Origin: Candidatus Skiveiella danica
Lineage (GTDB): Bacteria > Pseudomonadota > Gammaproteobacteria > Burkholderiales > Burkholderiaceae_C
DNA length: 64,000 bases
Reading direction: 5' to 3'
Assembly: GCA_016721925.1 (NCBI GenBank)
Contig: JADKHE010000011.1
Location: forward strand, 1-64,000
The first letter of the stretch is position 1. Every line of letters starts with the position of its first letter. Positions 1 to 8,579 of the stretch are shown in pieces. The position numbers and the translations under genes are program-made. The notes under the pieces are model-generated. The model saw only the letters and a program-made list of their open reading frames with translations, ran no database searches and was not told the DNA's origin.

Positions 1-432
1 GCGGTGAAAGTCGACCAGTGCTGTGATATCGACATCACCGACGCCGTCACCGTAGGTGAAGCAGAACGCCTCTTCGCCTGCAAGGTAGGGCGCCACGCGC
101 TTGAGGCGCCCACCGGTCATGGTTTCGTCGCCCGTGTCCACCAACGTGACTCGCCAGGGCTCGACGTGTTGCTGGTGCACTTCCATCTTGTTGTTGACCA
201 TGTCGAACGTGATGTCGGACATGTGCAGGAAGTGATTGGCGAAGTATTCCTTGATCACATAGCCTTTGTAGCCACAACAGATAATGAAATCGTTGATGCC
301 GTGGTGCGAATATGTCTTCAAGATGTGCCAAAGGATAGGCCTCCCGCCGATTTCAATCATCGGCTTGGGCTTCAAATAGGACTCTTCGCTGATACGAGTC
401 CCCAAGCCGCCGGCAAGAATGACTGCTTTCAA
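1..432 (-). CDS. rfbF: Glucose-1-phosphate cytidylyltransferase, partial (C-terminus outside window)
   Basis: Forms CDP-glucose from glucose-1-phosphate and CTP, the entry step to CDP-dideoxyhexoses of O-antigen or other glycans. The minus-strand reading begins with TTG (complement of 430-432) and gives MKAVILAGGLGTR, the nucleotidyltransferase signature, then KPKPMIEIGGRPILWH and CCGYKGYVIKEYFANHF, all typical of RfbF. A strong GGAGG (complement of 439-443) lies 6 nt before the TTG, which decides this start; there is no usable ATG. 144 codons are present, against about 257 for the family, because the gene runs off the window. It is divergent from the glycosyltransferase gene; the 160-bp gap between them is visibly AT-richer than the rest of the window. 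Confidence 0.93.
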   Translation of the reverse strand, partial: MKAVILAGGLGTRISEESYLKPKPMIEIGGRPILWHILKTYSHHGINDFIICCGYKGYVIKEYFANHFLHMSDITFDMVNNKMEVHQQHVEPWRVTLVDTGDETMTGGRLKRVAPYLAGEEAFCFTYGDGVGDVDITALVDFHR

Positions 433-594
433 AGATAACCTCCGGCGAAAATCTCAACAAGTGGCGCCTGAAACTTTCAGGGCTTGTGGAATTATGATGC
501 CACGGTACTCAGGCATCACCAGGTTTCATTCGGCACCGGAATGTAATCAGCATGAGGCACTCTTGATCATGCTACGGGATACGACGGACCTGAG

Positions 595-1791
595 ATGGAA
601 AAGCTAGTAAACGAAAGACTGCGGCGGATTCATATCGTCCACGAATGGCTGACCGAGTGGGGCGGATCCGAGGATGCGATCCGGGTCATGCTTGACTGCT
701 ATCCGGATGCACGGCTTTTCGCGACCATAAACTACCTGTCGGATGCAAACCGTGCCAAGCTGGGCACCAGGGATATCAAGACGACCTGCTTGCAACGCGC
801 ACCTTTCGTGGCCAAACGCTTCTGGAACTACCTGCCCATCACGCCCCTGGCGGTTGAAGCTCATGATGTGCGGGAAGCGAATGTCATCATCTCAAGTTCG
901 CACGCCTTTGCGAAGGGTGTTTTGACGACAGCTCAGCAGTTGCACCTGAGTTATGTGTATTCGCCAATGCGATATGCGTGGGATCTGCATCACCAATATC
1001 TGGCGGACTACCGGCTCGATCGCGGACTCAAGGGCTTGTTGGCGCGCTGGATGTTTCACCGCTTGCGTCAATGGGACCGCCAGACGGCCAACAACGTGGA
1101 CCTGTTCGTTGGCATCTCTCACCACGTTCGGCAGCGCATCTGGCGCACTTACCGGAGACCGGCGAAGGTGATCTACCCACCCGTGCGCGTCGATCACTTC
1201 ACACCTCAAGGGCAAAAGGATGATTTCTACGTCACGGTGTCGCGCCTGGTTTCGTACAAACGGGTGGACCTGATAGTGGCTGCGTTCGCGGCCATGCCCA
1301 CGCGCAAACTGGCGGTGATCGGCGATGGGCCTGAACTGGCCGCTCTCAAGGCACATTGCCCGGCGAATGTGACTTTGATGGGCTGGCAACCCGACGACGT
1401 GGTGCAGCAGCACATGGCGGCGGCGCGGGCGTTCATCTTTGCCGCGCACGAGGATTTCGGCATCTCGCCGGTGGAGGCGCAGGCCTGCGGCACGCCGGTG
1501 GTCGCCTATGGGGCCGGCGGCTCTGTCGAAACCGTGCGAGACGTGCGACAACTGCCAGAGCCAACGGGGCTATTGTTTCCACAGCAAACGGCGGCCTCAC
1601 TGATGGAGGCCGTGGAAGATTTTGAGCGCCTTTCTGGGCGCATCAGCCCCGATGCTTGCCGCCAGTGGGCCGAAGGGTTCAGCGAGGCGCGGTTCAAGCG
1701 TGAGTTTTCTGCTCTGGTGGAAGAAGCATGGGTCTGCTGGAAGGATGATCCGCAGACGCTGGAAAAAAAGATGCTGGGATCAGGGCCGTGA
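595..1791 (+). CDS. GT4-family glycosyltransferase (WbaZ/mannosyltransferase-like)
   Basis: A 398-residue retaining glycosyltransferase that probably adds a sugar to a lipid-linked surface glycan in the cytoplasm. The N-terminal Rossmann half starts IHIVHEWLTEWGGSE (residues 12-26), the donor-binding half has VSRLVSYKRVDLIV (215-228), and the E-x7-E catalytic/nucleotide motif is EDFGISPVE (286-294), followed by AQACGTPVVAYGAGG. ATG at 595 is the first in-frame start and fits the family N-terminus. Its stop overlaps the GTG of the next gene by 4 nt, so the two are probably translationally coupled. The actual sugar and acceptor cannot be read from sequence. Confidence 0.88.
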   Translation: MEKLVNERLRRIHIVHEWLTEWGGSEDAIRVMLDCYPDARLFATINYLSDANRAKLGTRDIKTTCLQRAPFVAKRFWNYLPITPLAVEAHDVREANVIISSSHAFAKGVLTTAQQLHLSYVYSPMRYAWDLHHQYLADYRLDRGLKGLLARWMFHRLRQWDRQTANNVDLFVGISHHVRQRIWRTYRRPAKVIYPPVRVDHFTPQGQKDDFYVTVSRLVSYKRVDLIVAAFAAMPTRKLAVIGDGPELAALKAHCPANVTLMGWQPDDVVQQHMAAARAFIFAAHEDFGISPVEAQACGTPVVAYGAGGSVETVRDVRQLPEPTGLLFPQQTAASLMEAVEDFERLSGRISPDACRQWAEGFSEARFKREFSALVEEAWVCWKDDPQTLEKKMLGSGP

Positions 1792-3407
1792 CGGAAGCCG
1801 CCCTTTTCCTCTTCATCATCCTCCCTTGGCTCAGTCCCTTCACCCTGGGCCCCACAGCCAGCGTTGCACCTCTTCTGGTCAGCTGGGCCTGTGCTGCAGC
1901 GCTGTCAATGACCCGCGCCCCCATTCAGGATGCGACGGCAATTCTGAAGCGATTCGGTGCGGTCGCCTTGCTTTTTCTCGGCGCAGCCCTTTGGCAGACC
2001 GGCTTTCCCCCCGGTGCAGAAACGTTGGCACTGGGCATGAGCCTGCTGGCCATTCTGGCCTGCGCCATTCGTTTCTCAGGCTCAGGTCGGGCTGATGCGC
2101 GCCTGGTGGCCCGCGCCTGGCTGCTCGCCGGACTGGCCAGTGCCCTCATGGGCTGGCTGCAATACACGGGCATGGGAAGCAGCCTGGCACCTTGGGTCAG
2201 CCACGCCAACTTCGGCGAGGCCTTTGGCAACCTGCGCCAGCGCAATCTGTACGCGAGCCTGACCAGCATTGCGCTGTGTGCCCTGCTCTGGCTGGCTCGC
2301 AACGACGCCTGGTTCCATCGGCCCTTGCGCGTGATCCTGCCCGCTGCCCTGCTGGCGGCTGGAAACGCGCTGTCGCATTCGCGCACAGGCCTGTTTGAAC
2401 TCCTGCTGATCCTGGGCCTGGCCGGGATCTGGGGCTTGCACCGGGAGCGCGCCGCGCGCTGGGCGCTGGCGCCGGTCGTGCCCGCTTACCTGATTGCGGC
2501 GGTGGGCCTGCCGATGCTGTTTACCGCCGGCACCCATCCAGGCATCTTCACCAGGCTGAGCGAGGGGGCGCCAACGTGTTCAAGCCGCATGACCTTGTGG
2601 TCGAACGTGCTCGAGCTGATCGGGCAAAAGCCGTGGTTCGGCTGGGGCTGGGGCCGGCTGGACTACGCCCATTACATGCACCTGTATGAAGGTGCGCGGT
2701 TCTGCGACATCCTCGACAACGCCCATAACCTGCCTTTGCACCTGGCGGTGGAACTGGGTGTTCCGATGGCGCTGATCCTGTGCGGCGCCGCCCTGTGGGC
2801 GACCTGGCGTTCCCGCCCCTGGCGCGAGTCCGACCCCCTGCGGCAACTGGCATGGACCGTGCTGGCGGTGCTCGCGCTGCACAGCCTGCTGGAGTATCCG
2901 CTGTGGTATGGCCCGTTCCAGATGGCGCTGGGCATTTCCTTGGGCCTGTTGTGGCCGGCCCGGCAGGCGAACGCCAGCCGCCCCTTTGTGGCCGTCGCAC
3001 TGGCCCTGCCTCTGATGACTGGCGTCGCGCTGGGTGCGCTGGACTATCACCGCGCCCAGCAGATCTACCTGGCACCCGACGAGCGGGCCGCCGCCTACCG
3101 CGACCACACGCTGGAGAAGGTCCGCGGGGTCTGGATCTTCCGCGACCAGGTGCGCTTCGCCGAACTGACCACCACCCCGCTGGAACGTGGCAACGCGAAA
3201 TGGACGCACGCCATGGCCACATCCCTGCTGACGTTCTCGCCCGAGCCGCGGGTCATCGAGAAAGCGATTGAAAGCGCGGTGATGCTCGGCCGGGATGACG
3301 AAGCCTTGCAGCAACTGGTGCGCTTCCGTGCCGCCTTTCCGAAAGACCATGCCGAATGGGCAGCGCCTCTGCATGGGCAACCGTCGCGCAGCGAGCCGGA
3401 AAACTGA
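1788..3407 (+). CDS. PglL/Wzy-C-family membrane O-oligosaccharyltransferase or O-antigen ligase/polymerase
   Basis: A 539-residue polytopic inner-membrane protein with about ten hydrophobic segments over residues 1-420 and a soluble C-terminal tail. The segment NFGEAFGNLRQRNLYAS (141-157) and the later loop with NAHNLPLHLAVELG are hallmarks of the PglL_A / Wzy_C_2 group, which transfers lipid-linked glycans onto pilins or other acceptors in the periplasm. The GTG start at 1788 sits in a GTGA overlap with the preceding glycosyltransferase stop. PglL, WaaL and Wzy share this fold, so ligase versus polymerase versus protein glycosylation is unresolved. Nearby rfbF and GT4 genes support a role in surface-glycan assembly. 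Confidence 0.8.
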   Translation: MTEAALFLFIILPWLSPFTLGPTASVAPLLVSWACAAALSMTRAPIQDATAILKRFGAVALLFLGAALWQTGFPPGAETLALGMSLLAILACAIRFSGSGRADARLVARAWLLAGLASALMGWLQYTGMGSSLAPWVSHANFGEAFGNLRQRNLYASLTSIALCALLWLARNDAWFHRPLRVILPAALLAAGNALSHSRTGLFELLLILGLAGIWGLHRERAARWALAPVVPAYLIAAVGLPMLFTAGTHPGIFTRLSEGAPTCSSRMTLWSNVLELIGQKPWFGWGWGRLDYAHYMHLYEGARFCDILDNAHNLPLHLAVELGVPMALILCGAALWATWRSRPWRESDPLRQLAWTVLAVLALHSLLEYPLWYGPFQMALGISLGLLWPARQANASRPFVAVALALPLMTGVALGALDYHRAQQIYLAPDERAAAYRDHTLEKVRGVWIFRDQVRFAELTTTPLERGNAKWTHAMATSLLTFSPEPRVIEKAIESAVMLGRDDEALQQLVRFRAAFPKDHAEWAAPLHGQPSRSEPEN

Positions 3408-3473
3408 TTCTCCGGGCAATGGCAGGGCATATGGCCACACAAATGGCGCGCCCACTCCTACAATGCATGCACG

Positions 3474-4052
3474 ATGTCCGACACCTTCGACCCTCAAATG
3501 CCTGTTCAGGAGCGCGCTGCGCACCTGCTGGTGACGCCTGGCGCCCTGGTGCAGCTGAGCCTGCCGGATGCGCGCGAGGTGGTGCGTTACATGCAACCGC
3601 GCCGCATCGATGCCGACACCACCATCTTCCGTGCGGGCGATGCGACCGACGTCGACTACATGATGCTGGTCATCGATGGCGACGTGACCGTGGAGAGCCA
3701 GGCGTCACCCACCAGCGAAGGACTGGTGGTAACGGTGCTGGGCCCGGGCAGCCTGATCGGCGAAATGGGGTTGATCGACGGCTCGCCACGCTCGGCCACC
3801 TGCGTTGCGGCCACCAACGTTGCGGCGGGACGCCTGTCGCGCGAGGCCCTGGCCCGCCTGATGCAGGAACAGCCTGGCGTGGCGGCGCGTCTGCTGCTGG
3901 CCATTTCGAAGCGCTTGTCCGATCATCTGCGCGAGGCCAACCGCAAGCTCATGACTTTCACCCAGGTGAGCCGCGCGCTGCAGCAGGAGCTCGACGCCGC
4001 CCATGCGATCAATCGGCGGCTGCTGGAGCCCAAGGGCCGATCCGGCCACTGA
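3474..4052 (+). CDS. Stand-alone cyclic-nucleotide-binding-domain protein
   Basis: 192 residues. Residues about 25-140 form a cNMP-binding beta-barrel: IDADTTIFRAGDATDVDYMM, then the phosphate-binding-cassette-like stretch GSLIGEMGLIDGSPRSATC. The C-terminal 50 residues are helical (LLLAISKRLSDHLREANRKL), with no helix-turn-helix visible, so this is not a classical Crp/Fnr regulator. It could be a signal-sensing partner or a degenerate regulator. ATG at 3474 is 66 nt after the membrane glycosyltransferase stop. The next gene is convergent, with only 20 nt between the stops. Confidence 0.8.
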   Translation: MSDTFDPQMPVQERAAHLLVTPGALVQLSLPDAREVVRYMQPRRIDADTTIFRAGDATDVDYMMLVIDGDVTVESQASPTSEGLVVTVLGPGSLIGEMGLIDGSPRSATCVAATNVAAGRLSREALARLMQEQPGVAARLLLAISKRLSDHLREANRKLMTFTQVSRALQQELDAAHAINRRLLEPKGRSGH

Positions 4053-4072
4053 ACGGCCCACGATAGATCGCT

Positions 4073-4627
4073 TCAGATCAGCGCCGGGGCGTCCGGCAGT
4101 TCGTTGGCACGTTCACCGGACAACGGCTCTCCGTCCTCGCACGGGAAATGCGCCACCAGAACGGCGGAGACCTCTTCCAGCGCCTGCGTCAACCCGTCTT
4201 CAAATTGTCCTGCCTGAAACGCCTGCCCCATGCGCGCGACCATGGCCTTCCAGTCGGCGTTGCTGACGCAGCGGTTCAGCCCTCGATCCGCCACGAGCTC
4301 GATGGCCTGGTCAGCCAGCAGGAGGTAGATCAGCACGCCGTTGTTGCGCTCGGTGTCCCAGACGCGCAGCTTGCCGAACAGCATGACCGCACGCTCCCGG
4401 ACGATCTGGCGCAAAGGCACGCCCTTGCGGATGTGCCTCCACAGGTAGCTCGATGGCAGGCCCGCCTCGACCGCGATGCGGATCTGGCCGGTGTGGCGAC
4501 GTTCGCTGGCCGCCACGCGCTGTTTCAAGCGCTCCATCGCCTCGGGCGGCAGGGTGCGGCGGGCATCGGACTCGTCGCGCCAGCGATGGCGCAGCAGGGT
4601 GTGCAGGGATTGCATCAGGGTTGTCAT
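4073..4627 (-). CDS. TPM-domain protein (second of a tandem pair)
   Basis: 184 residues with no signal peptide or clear membrane helix. The central region (residues about 45-150) is a TPM/DUF477 domain: SERRHTGQIRIAVEAGLPSS, then LIYLLLADQAIELVADRGLN and the helix before FEDGLTQALEEVSAVLVAHF. It follows the secreted TPM protein by 12 nt and so belongs to the lemA operon. This LemA, TPM, TPM order is common in betaproteobacteria. The biochemical role is not established; TPM domains have been linked to photosystem repair phosphatases in plants, but nothing here shows that activity. Confidence 0.85.
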   Translation of the reverse strand: MTTLMQSLHTLLRHRWRDESDARRTLPPEAMERLKQRVAASERRHTGQIRIAVEAGLPSSYLWRHIRKGVPLRQIVRERAVMLFGKLRVWDTERNNGVLIYLLLADQAIELVADRGLNRCVSNADWKAMVARMGQAFQAGQFEDGLTQALEEVSAVLVAHFPCEDGEPLSGERANELPDAPALI

Positions 4628-4639
4628 GCTGTGTTTGTC

Positions 4640-5560
4640 CTACCAGTCACCACTGGCTCCGCCGCCGCCGAAGTCGCCACCACCGCCCGAACTGAATCCA
4701 CCTCCGTCGCTGCCTCCGCCGCTGCTCCAGCCACCCCCGCCGCCGCCCCAGCCCGTCAAGCCGCGTCCCCCAGTGGGAAGCGAGGCCAGCAGGGTGAACA
4801 GCATGGCCACCAGGCCCGCCACGACGGCAAGAACCATGCTGGACGTCACCAGCAGCGCCACGGCGCCGACCGCACCGCCGGTCAGCAGCGAACCCAGGCC
4901 GCGTCCGAAGATCCGCTTGACGACCCCGCCGACCACCGGCACGGCCACGAACAGGAAGATGGCCAGATCCCACCACTGAAAGCCGTCGCCTCGCGGATCG
5001 CTCCCGCCGCTGTCGGCGCGAGTGACCGATGGCAACGGTTCGCCCTTGATGCGCGCGGCCAATTGGTCCACGGCAGCATCCAGCCCGCCGGCGTAATCGC
5101 CCGCTTTGAAGTGCGGCGTCAGCGCCTCATCGATGATCTGTTTGGCGGCCAGGTCGGGGATGGCACCTTCCAGCGCCTTGGCAACTTCGATGCGCAGCTT
5201 GCGGTCGTCCTTGGCCACCACCAGCAGCACGCCATCGCCCACATCCTTGCGACCGATCTTCCAGGTGTTGCCCACCCGGTTGGCGTAGCTGGCGATATCC
5301 TCGGGTGCGGTGGTGGGCACCATCAGCACCACGACCTGCGAGCCTTTGGTGGACTCCAACGCGGCCAGTTTGGCCTCCAGCGCCGCCTGCTGGCCGGCCT
5401 GGAGCGTGCCCGTGGCATCGATCACATGCGCCACCAGCGCCGGCACCGGTTGCACCGCCTGGGCGTGGGCTACTGCGGCCAGCGCCACAAGGCACAGCCA
5501 GAGCGAAATCGCTATGGACTTGATAGCAATATGTGACCCATTGACGCTGGGATGCGGCAC
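4640..5560 (-). CDS. Secreted/membrane TPM-domain protein with Gly-rich tail (YgcG-like)
   Basis: 306 residues. A signal peptide (ISLWLCLVALAAVAHA, cleavage near residue 34) precedes a TPM domain (about 40-165, with GSQVVVLMVPTTAPEDIASY and DGVLLVVAKDDRKLRIEVAK). A membrane region follows (about 195-265), then a long Gly/Ser tail ending GGGGASGDW, as in YgcG proteins. The only plausible start is GTG at 5560, 7 nt after the lemA stop. That GTG and the next ~16 codons lie inside a copy of the interspersed repeat at 5511-5567, so the N-region of the signal peptide is repeat-derived. Operon with lemA upstream and a second TPM gene downstream. Confidence 0.85.
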   Translation of the reverse strand: MPHPSVNGSHIAIKSIAISLWLCLVALAAVAHAQAVQPVPALVAHVIDATGTLQAGQQAALEAKLAALESTKGSQVVVLMVPTTAPEDIASYANRVGNTWKIGRKDVGDGVLLVVAKDDRKLRIEVAKALEGAIPDLAAKQIIDEALTPHFKAGDYAGGLDAAVDQLAARIKGEPLPSVTRADSGGSDPRGDGFQWWDLAIFLFVAVPVVGGVVKRIFGRGLGSLLTGGAVGAVALLVTSSMVLAVVAGLVAMLFTLLASLPTGGRGLTGWGGGGGGWSSGGGSDGGGFSSGGGGDFGGGGASGDW

Positions 5561-5567
5561 TTTTACC
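5511..5567 (+). repeat. Interspersed repeat copy A
   Basis: Shows the shared architecture: palindrome GCTAT-N7-ATAGC at 5511-5527, an 8-nt spacer ending in G, then ACCCATTGACGCTGGGA and a T-rich end (GCACTTTT). It overlaps the GTG start and first codons of the minus-strand TPM gene, so the host gene reads it antisense. Confidence 0.8.
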
Positions 5568-6155
5568 TTACTTTTTCCCGAAATCCACCACCGGTGGGGC
5601 CGAAATCTGCGCTTCGTTCTGCACCGCGAAGCTCGGTTTGGGCTGGTAACCGAACACCATGGCAGTCAGGTTGCTCGGGAAGCTGCGGGCCAGCACGTTG
5701 TACTCCTGCACCGCCTGGATGTAGCGGTTGCGCGCCACGGTGATGCGGTTTTCGGTGCCTTCGAGCTGTACGCGCAGGTCACGAAAACCCTGGTTGGCCT
5801 TGAGGTCGGGGTAGCGCTCGCTCAACACCATCAGTCGACTGAGCGCGCCGCCGAGCTCTCCCTGTGCCTGCTGGAATTTCTTGAAGGCCTCGGGGTTGTT
5901 CAGCGTCTCGGGCGTGACCTGGATCGACGTGGCCTTGGCCCGCGCCTCCACCACCTTGGTCAGTGTGTCCTGCTCGAAGGCGGCCTCGCCCTTCACCGTG
6001 GCCACGATGTTGGGTACCAGGTCGGCGCGGCGCTGGTACTGGTTCAGCACCTCGCTCCAGGCGGCCTTGGTCTGCTCGTCCAGCCGCTGGAAATCGTTGT
6101 AGCCGCAGCCGCTGAGCGCCAGCACGGCGACCACCATCAGAAACCATCTTTTCAT
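5568..6155 (-). CDS. lemA: LemA family lipoprotein
   Basis: 195 residues. The chosen start, ATG at 6155, gives MKRWFLMVVAVLALSGCGYN, a lipoprotein signal with lipobox LSGC. The open frame extends further upstream but without signal-like sequence. The LemA signature follows: DEQTKAAWSEVLNQYQRRAD, LVPNIVATVKG, and the helical ENRITVARNRYIQAVQEYN near the C-terminus. LemA proteins form a helical bundle displayed on the membrane; the function is unclear. First gene of the lemA-TPM-TPM operon, divergent from the NTF2-like gene. Confidence 0.93.
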   Translation of the reverse strand: MKRWFLMVVAVLALSGCGYNDFQRLDEQTKAAWSEVLNQYQRRADLVPNIVATVKGEAAFEQDTLTKVVEARAKATSIQVTPETLNNPEAFKKFQQAQGELGGALSRLMVLSERYPDLKANQGFRDLRVQLEGTENRITVARNRYIQAVQEYNVLARSFPSNLTAMVFGYQPKPSFAVQNEAQISAPPVVDFGKK

Positions 6156-6301
6156 GATCAAGCCTTTCAGAATGCCCCTGCGGAGCCCGCATCCCGCACT
6201 ATAGGGGCATACCAGCCCTCCCGGTCCGTGCCGGCCGCGGCATTCCACGGCAAAATCGCTTCTCACCCAATCCAACTTCCATACTGGCACCGATTCGCAC
6301 C

Positions 6302-6751
6302 ATGTCCAAGGCCAGGCTCCGCGCCGCCACTGTGGGCGGCACGCCCGACGATGTCGAAACCGCCTTCTATGAAGCGCTGCAGAACGCCGACATCACGCAA
6401 CTCATGGCCTGCTGGGCCGATGAAGATGACATCGTGTGCGTGCACCCGGGCGGGCCCCGGCTCGTGGGCAGTGCCGCCATCCGCGCCGCGTTCGAGGCAG
6501 TGTTTGCCAATGGCGGCATCCCGGTGCTGGCCCAGCGGGTGCGCAAGGTGGAGTCGCTGGCCAGCGCAATGCACAACGTGCTGGAACGCGTGATCGTGAT
6601 GACCGAGGAGGGGCCACAGCCCGCCTGTGTCATCGCCACCAACGTCTACCACCGCACGGCTCAGGGCTGGCGCATGGTGGCCCATCACGCCAGCCCCGGC
6701 ACGCTGCAGGACGCCGAGGAGATCGCCAGCGGACCACAGGTGCTGCATTGA
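6302..6751 (+). CDS. SnoaL/DUF4440-type NTF2-like protein
   Basis: 149 residues with the cone-shaped NTF2 fold pattern: helix DDVETAFYEALQNADITQLM, then the strand ADEDDIVCVHPGGPRLVG, a second helix RAAFEAVFANGG, and the terminal strand pair ATNVYHRTAQGWRMVAHHAS. These proteins often act on small molecules or detoxify, but the catalytic residues vary and no substrate can be assigned. Cytoplasmic, no signal. ATG at 6302 is the first in-frame start; divergent from lemA across about 146 nt. Confidence 0.82.
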   Translation: MSKARLRAATVGGTPDDVETAFYEALQNADITQLMACWADEDDIVCVHPGGPRLVGSAAIRAAFEAVFANGGIPVLAQRVRKVESLASAMHNVLERVIVMTEEGPQPACVIATNVYHRTAQGWRMVAHHASPGTLQDAEEIASGPQVLH

Positions 6752-6812
6752 TGCCGCGGCGAGCCCGGTTGCCCGAACCAGCGGCACGGACACCGTCAGC
6801 AGCGCTTTTTTT

Positions 6813-6868
6813 GATCAGAATCGACCACATCCCATCGTCGGATGGTCGAATTCAGCTATGAAATACAG
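6813..6868 (-). repeat. Interspersed repeat copy J
   Basis: On the minus strand it reads ATTTCATAGC, 8 nt ending in CG, ACCATCCGACGATGGGA, then a degenerate end (GTCGATTC). It covers the ATG and first four codons of the YheT-like hydrolase gene and its upstream region, so promoter or RBS signals for that gene must lie within or before the repeat. Confidence 0.7.
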
Positions 6869-7901
6869 AGCGCCCTGGTGGCTGCCTGGTGGCAACCTTC
6901 AGACCATCTGGCCGGCCCTGTACGCGCGGCGCGTGACAGGGGGCCCCCCCCAGTACCAGCGTGAACGCTGGGACACGCCGGATGGCGACTTCATCGACGT
7001 GGACTTCCTCGACCCGCCGGGTGCGCAAGCTTCGCCTGTCGGCGACAAGCAGCCACAGGTCCGACCGGAACCCGAGCGCCGGCCCTTGCTGGTGCTTTTT
7101 CATGGTCTGGAGGGTTCTTCGCGCAGCCACTACGCTGAAGCCTTTGCCGACTGGTGCGTCCGCTGCGGCCTCGCCTACGCGGTGCCGCACTTTCGCGGCT
7201 GCAGCGGTGAACTCAACCATGGGCCGCGCGCCTACCACTCGGGTGACTTCGAGGAGATCGACTGGATCCTGCGCCGGCTGCGGGCCCGCCAAACGGCCCA
7301 AGGTGGCGGTCCCTTGCTCGTGGTGGGCATCTCGCTGGGGGGCAACGCGCTGATGCGCTGGGCCGGTGAAATGGGCGCGGCAGCGAGCGAGGTTGCCGAT
7401 GCGGTGGCGGCCGTGTCGTCCCCCATCGACCTGGCAGCGGGGGGCCACGCCATCGGACGCGGCTTCAACCGTCTGGTCTACACCCGCATGTTCCTCAACA
7501 CCATGAAACCCAAGGCACTGGCCAAGCTGGCTCAGCACCCAGGGTTGTTTGATCGCGCCGCCTTGCTGGCCGCGCGCGACCTGCACGCCTTCGACCAGCA
7601 CTTCACCGCGCCGCTGCACGGCTTTCGCAGCACCGAAGACTATTGGGCGCGCGCCTCGGCCAAGCCACACCTGCCGCGCATCCGCATCCCCGCGTTGCTG
7701 GTCAACGCGCTCAACGACCCCTTCGTGCCGGCCAGCAGCTTGCCTGGACAGCACGAGGTGGGCCCAGCCGTCACGCTGTGGCAACCGCGGCATGGCGGCC
7801 ACGTCGGCTTCGCCCAAGGGCGCCCGCCCGGCCATGTTCAGACCATGCCCGAGGCGGTCGGCCAATGGCTGCTCGGCACGCTGGGCCCCGCTCGTCAATA
7901 A
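6858..7901 (+). CDS. YheT-family alpha/beta hydrolase
   Basis: 347 residues beginning MKYRAPWWLPGGNLQTIWP, the conserved YheT N-terminus, which decides this ATG over longer in-frame extensions. The nucleophile elbow is GISLGGNALM (Ser in G-x-S-x-G), with LVLFHGLEGSS as the oxyanion-strand region and a C-terminal PRHGGHVGF supplying the catalytic His. Substrates of YheT proteins are poorly known (esterase-like). An unusual G5C8 homopolymer tract lies at 6939-6951, encoding GGPP, and is a slippage-prone site although the frame is intact here. The start codon lies in repeat copy J. Confidence 0.9.
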   Translation: MKYRAPWWLPGGNLQTIWPALYARRVTGGPPQYQRERWDTPDGDFIDVDFLDPPGAQASPVGDKQPQVRPEPERRPLLVLFHGLEGSSRSHYAEAFADWCVRCGLAYAVPHFRGCSGELNHGPRAYHSGDFEEIDWILRRLRARQTAQGGGPLLVVGISLGGNALMRWAGEMGAAASEVADAVAAVSSPIDLAAGGHAIGRGFNRLVYTRMFLNTMKPKALAKLAQHPGLFDRAALLAARDLHAFDQHFTAPLHGFRSTEDYWARASAKPHLPRIRIPALLVNALNDPFVPASSLPGQHEVGPAVTLWQPRHGGHVGFAQGRPPGHVQTMPEAVGQWLLGTLGPARQ

Positions 7902-7908
7902 TCGCGCC

Positions 7909-8496
7909 ATGGACGACATCGTCAGACAGGCGCTCGCCAAATGGCCCAATGTGCCCGACTGCTATGGCTGGCTGGGGCTGGACGCGCGAGGCAACTGGTA
8001 CATGCGCGATGACCGCACGCAGGCCCTCGGTCCGTTCCCCTCGTTTGAGCAGCCCGGTCCCCCCGGTGCGCGGGGCTCGCTGCTCAAGCACGAAAAGCTG
8101 ATCGAGTTCATCCAGCGCAACTATGAAAGCGACCCGGCCGGCCGGTGGTTCTTCCAGAACGGACCACAACGCGTCTACGTTGAACTGGAAGCCACACCCT
8201 GGATCTGGCGCCTGCAGCACAGGCCTGGGGAGGTCTGCGCGGTGGCGTCGCACACCGGTCGGGCAGCTCGGGTGCGGAGCTGCCTGCTGGATGAGATGGG
8301 GCGGGTGTACCTGGACACTGACCTGGGCTTTGGGCTGGTGCACACCCAAGACGTCGCGCAAGCGGCGGAAGCGGTCGAGGGCGAACAATGGTCGCCGCAG
8401 GATGTGCTCGCATCGGAACTGCCTGAGCGATTCGGTTTCGTGCCAAGTCCGCAGGCGGCACACCGTTCTCCTGCGATGAACCCTCACATGGGATAG
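7909..8496 (+). CDS. Conserved betaproteobacterial protein of unknown function
   Basis: 195 residues beginning MDDIVRQALAKWPNVPDCYG and continuing WLGLDARGNWYMRDDRTQALGPFP. This N-terminus is familiar from Burkholderiales proteins annotated only with DUF names, and I do not assign a function. No signal peptide, membrane helix or metal motif is visible. The middle (RWFFQNGPQRVYVELEATPWIWRL) looks like a beta-rich domain. It starts 7 nt after the hydrolase stop, so the two are likely co-transcribed, and a bidirectional terminator follows at 8580. Confidence 0.75.
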   Translation: MDDIVRQALAKWPNVPDCYGWLGLDARGNWYMRDDRTQALGPFPSFEQPGPPGARGSLLKHEKLIEFIQRNYESDPAGRWFFQNGPQRVYVELEATPWIWRLQHRPGEVCAVASHTGRAARVRSCLLDEMGRVYLDTDLGFGLVHTQDVAQAAEAVEGEQWSPQDVLASELPERFGFVPSPQAAHRSPAMNPHMG

Positions 8497-8579
8497 CGCC
8501 TCATCGCCGTTTGGCCGGGTGGGATGGCGCAAGGCCGCGTCCAGCCAGCTGGCTTCACCAGCGCAGCGCACAGTCAAAG

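Noticed and set aside
4148..5536. 462-codon plus-strand open frame opposite the TPM genes
   Set aside because: Antisense shadow of two clear TPM-domain genes.
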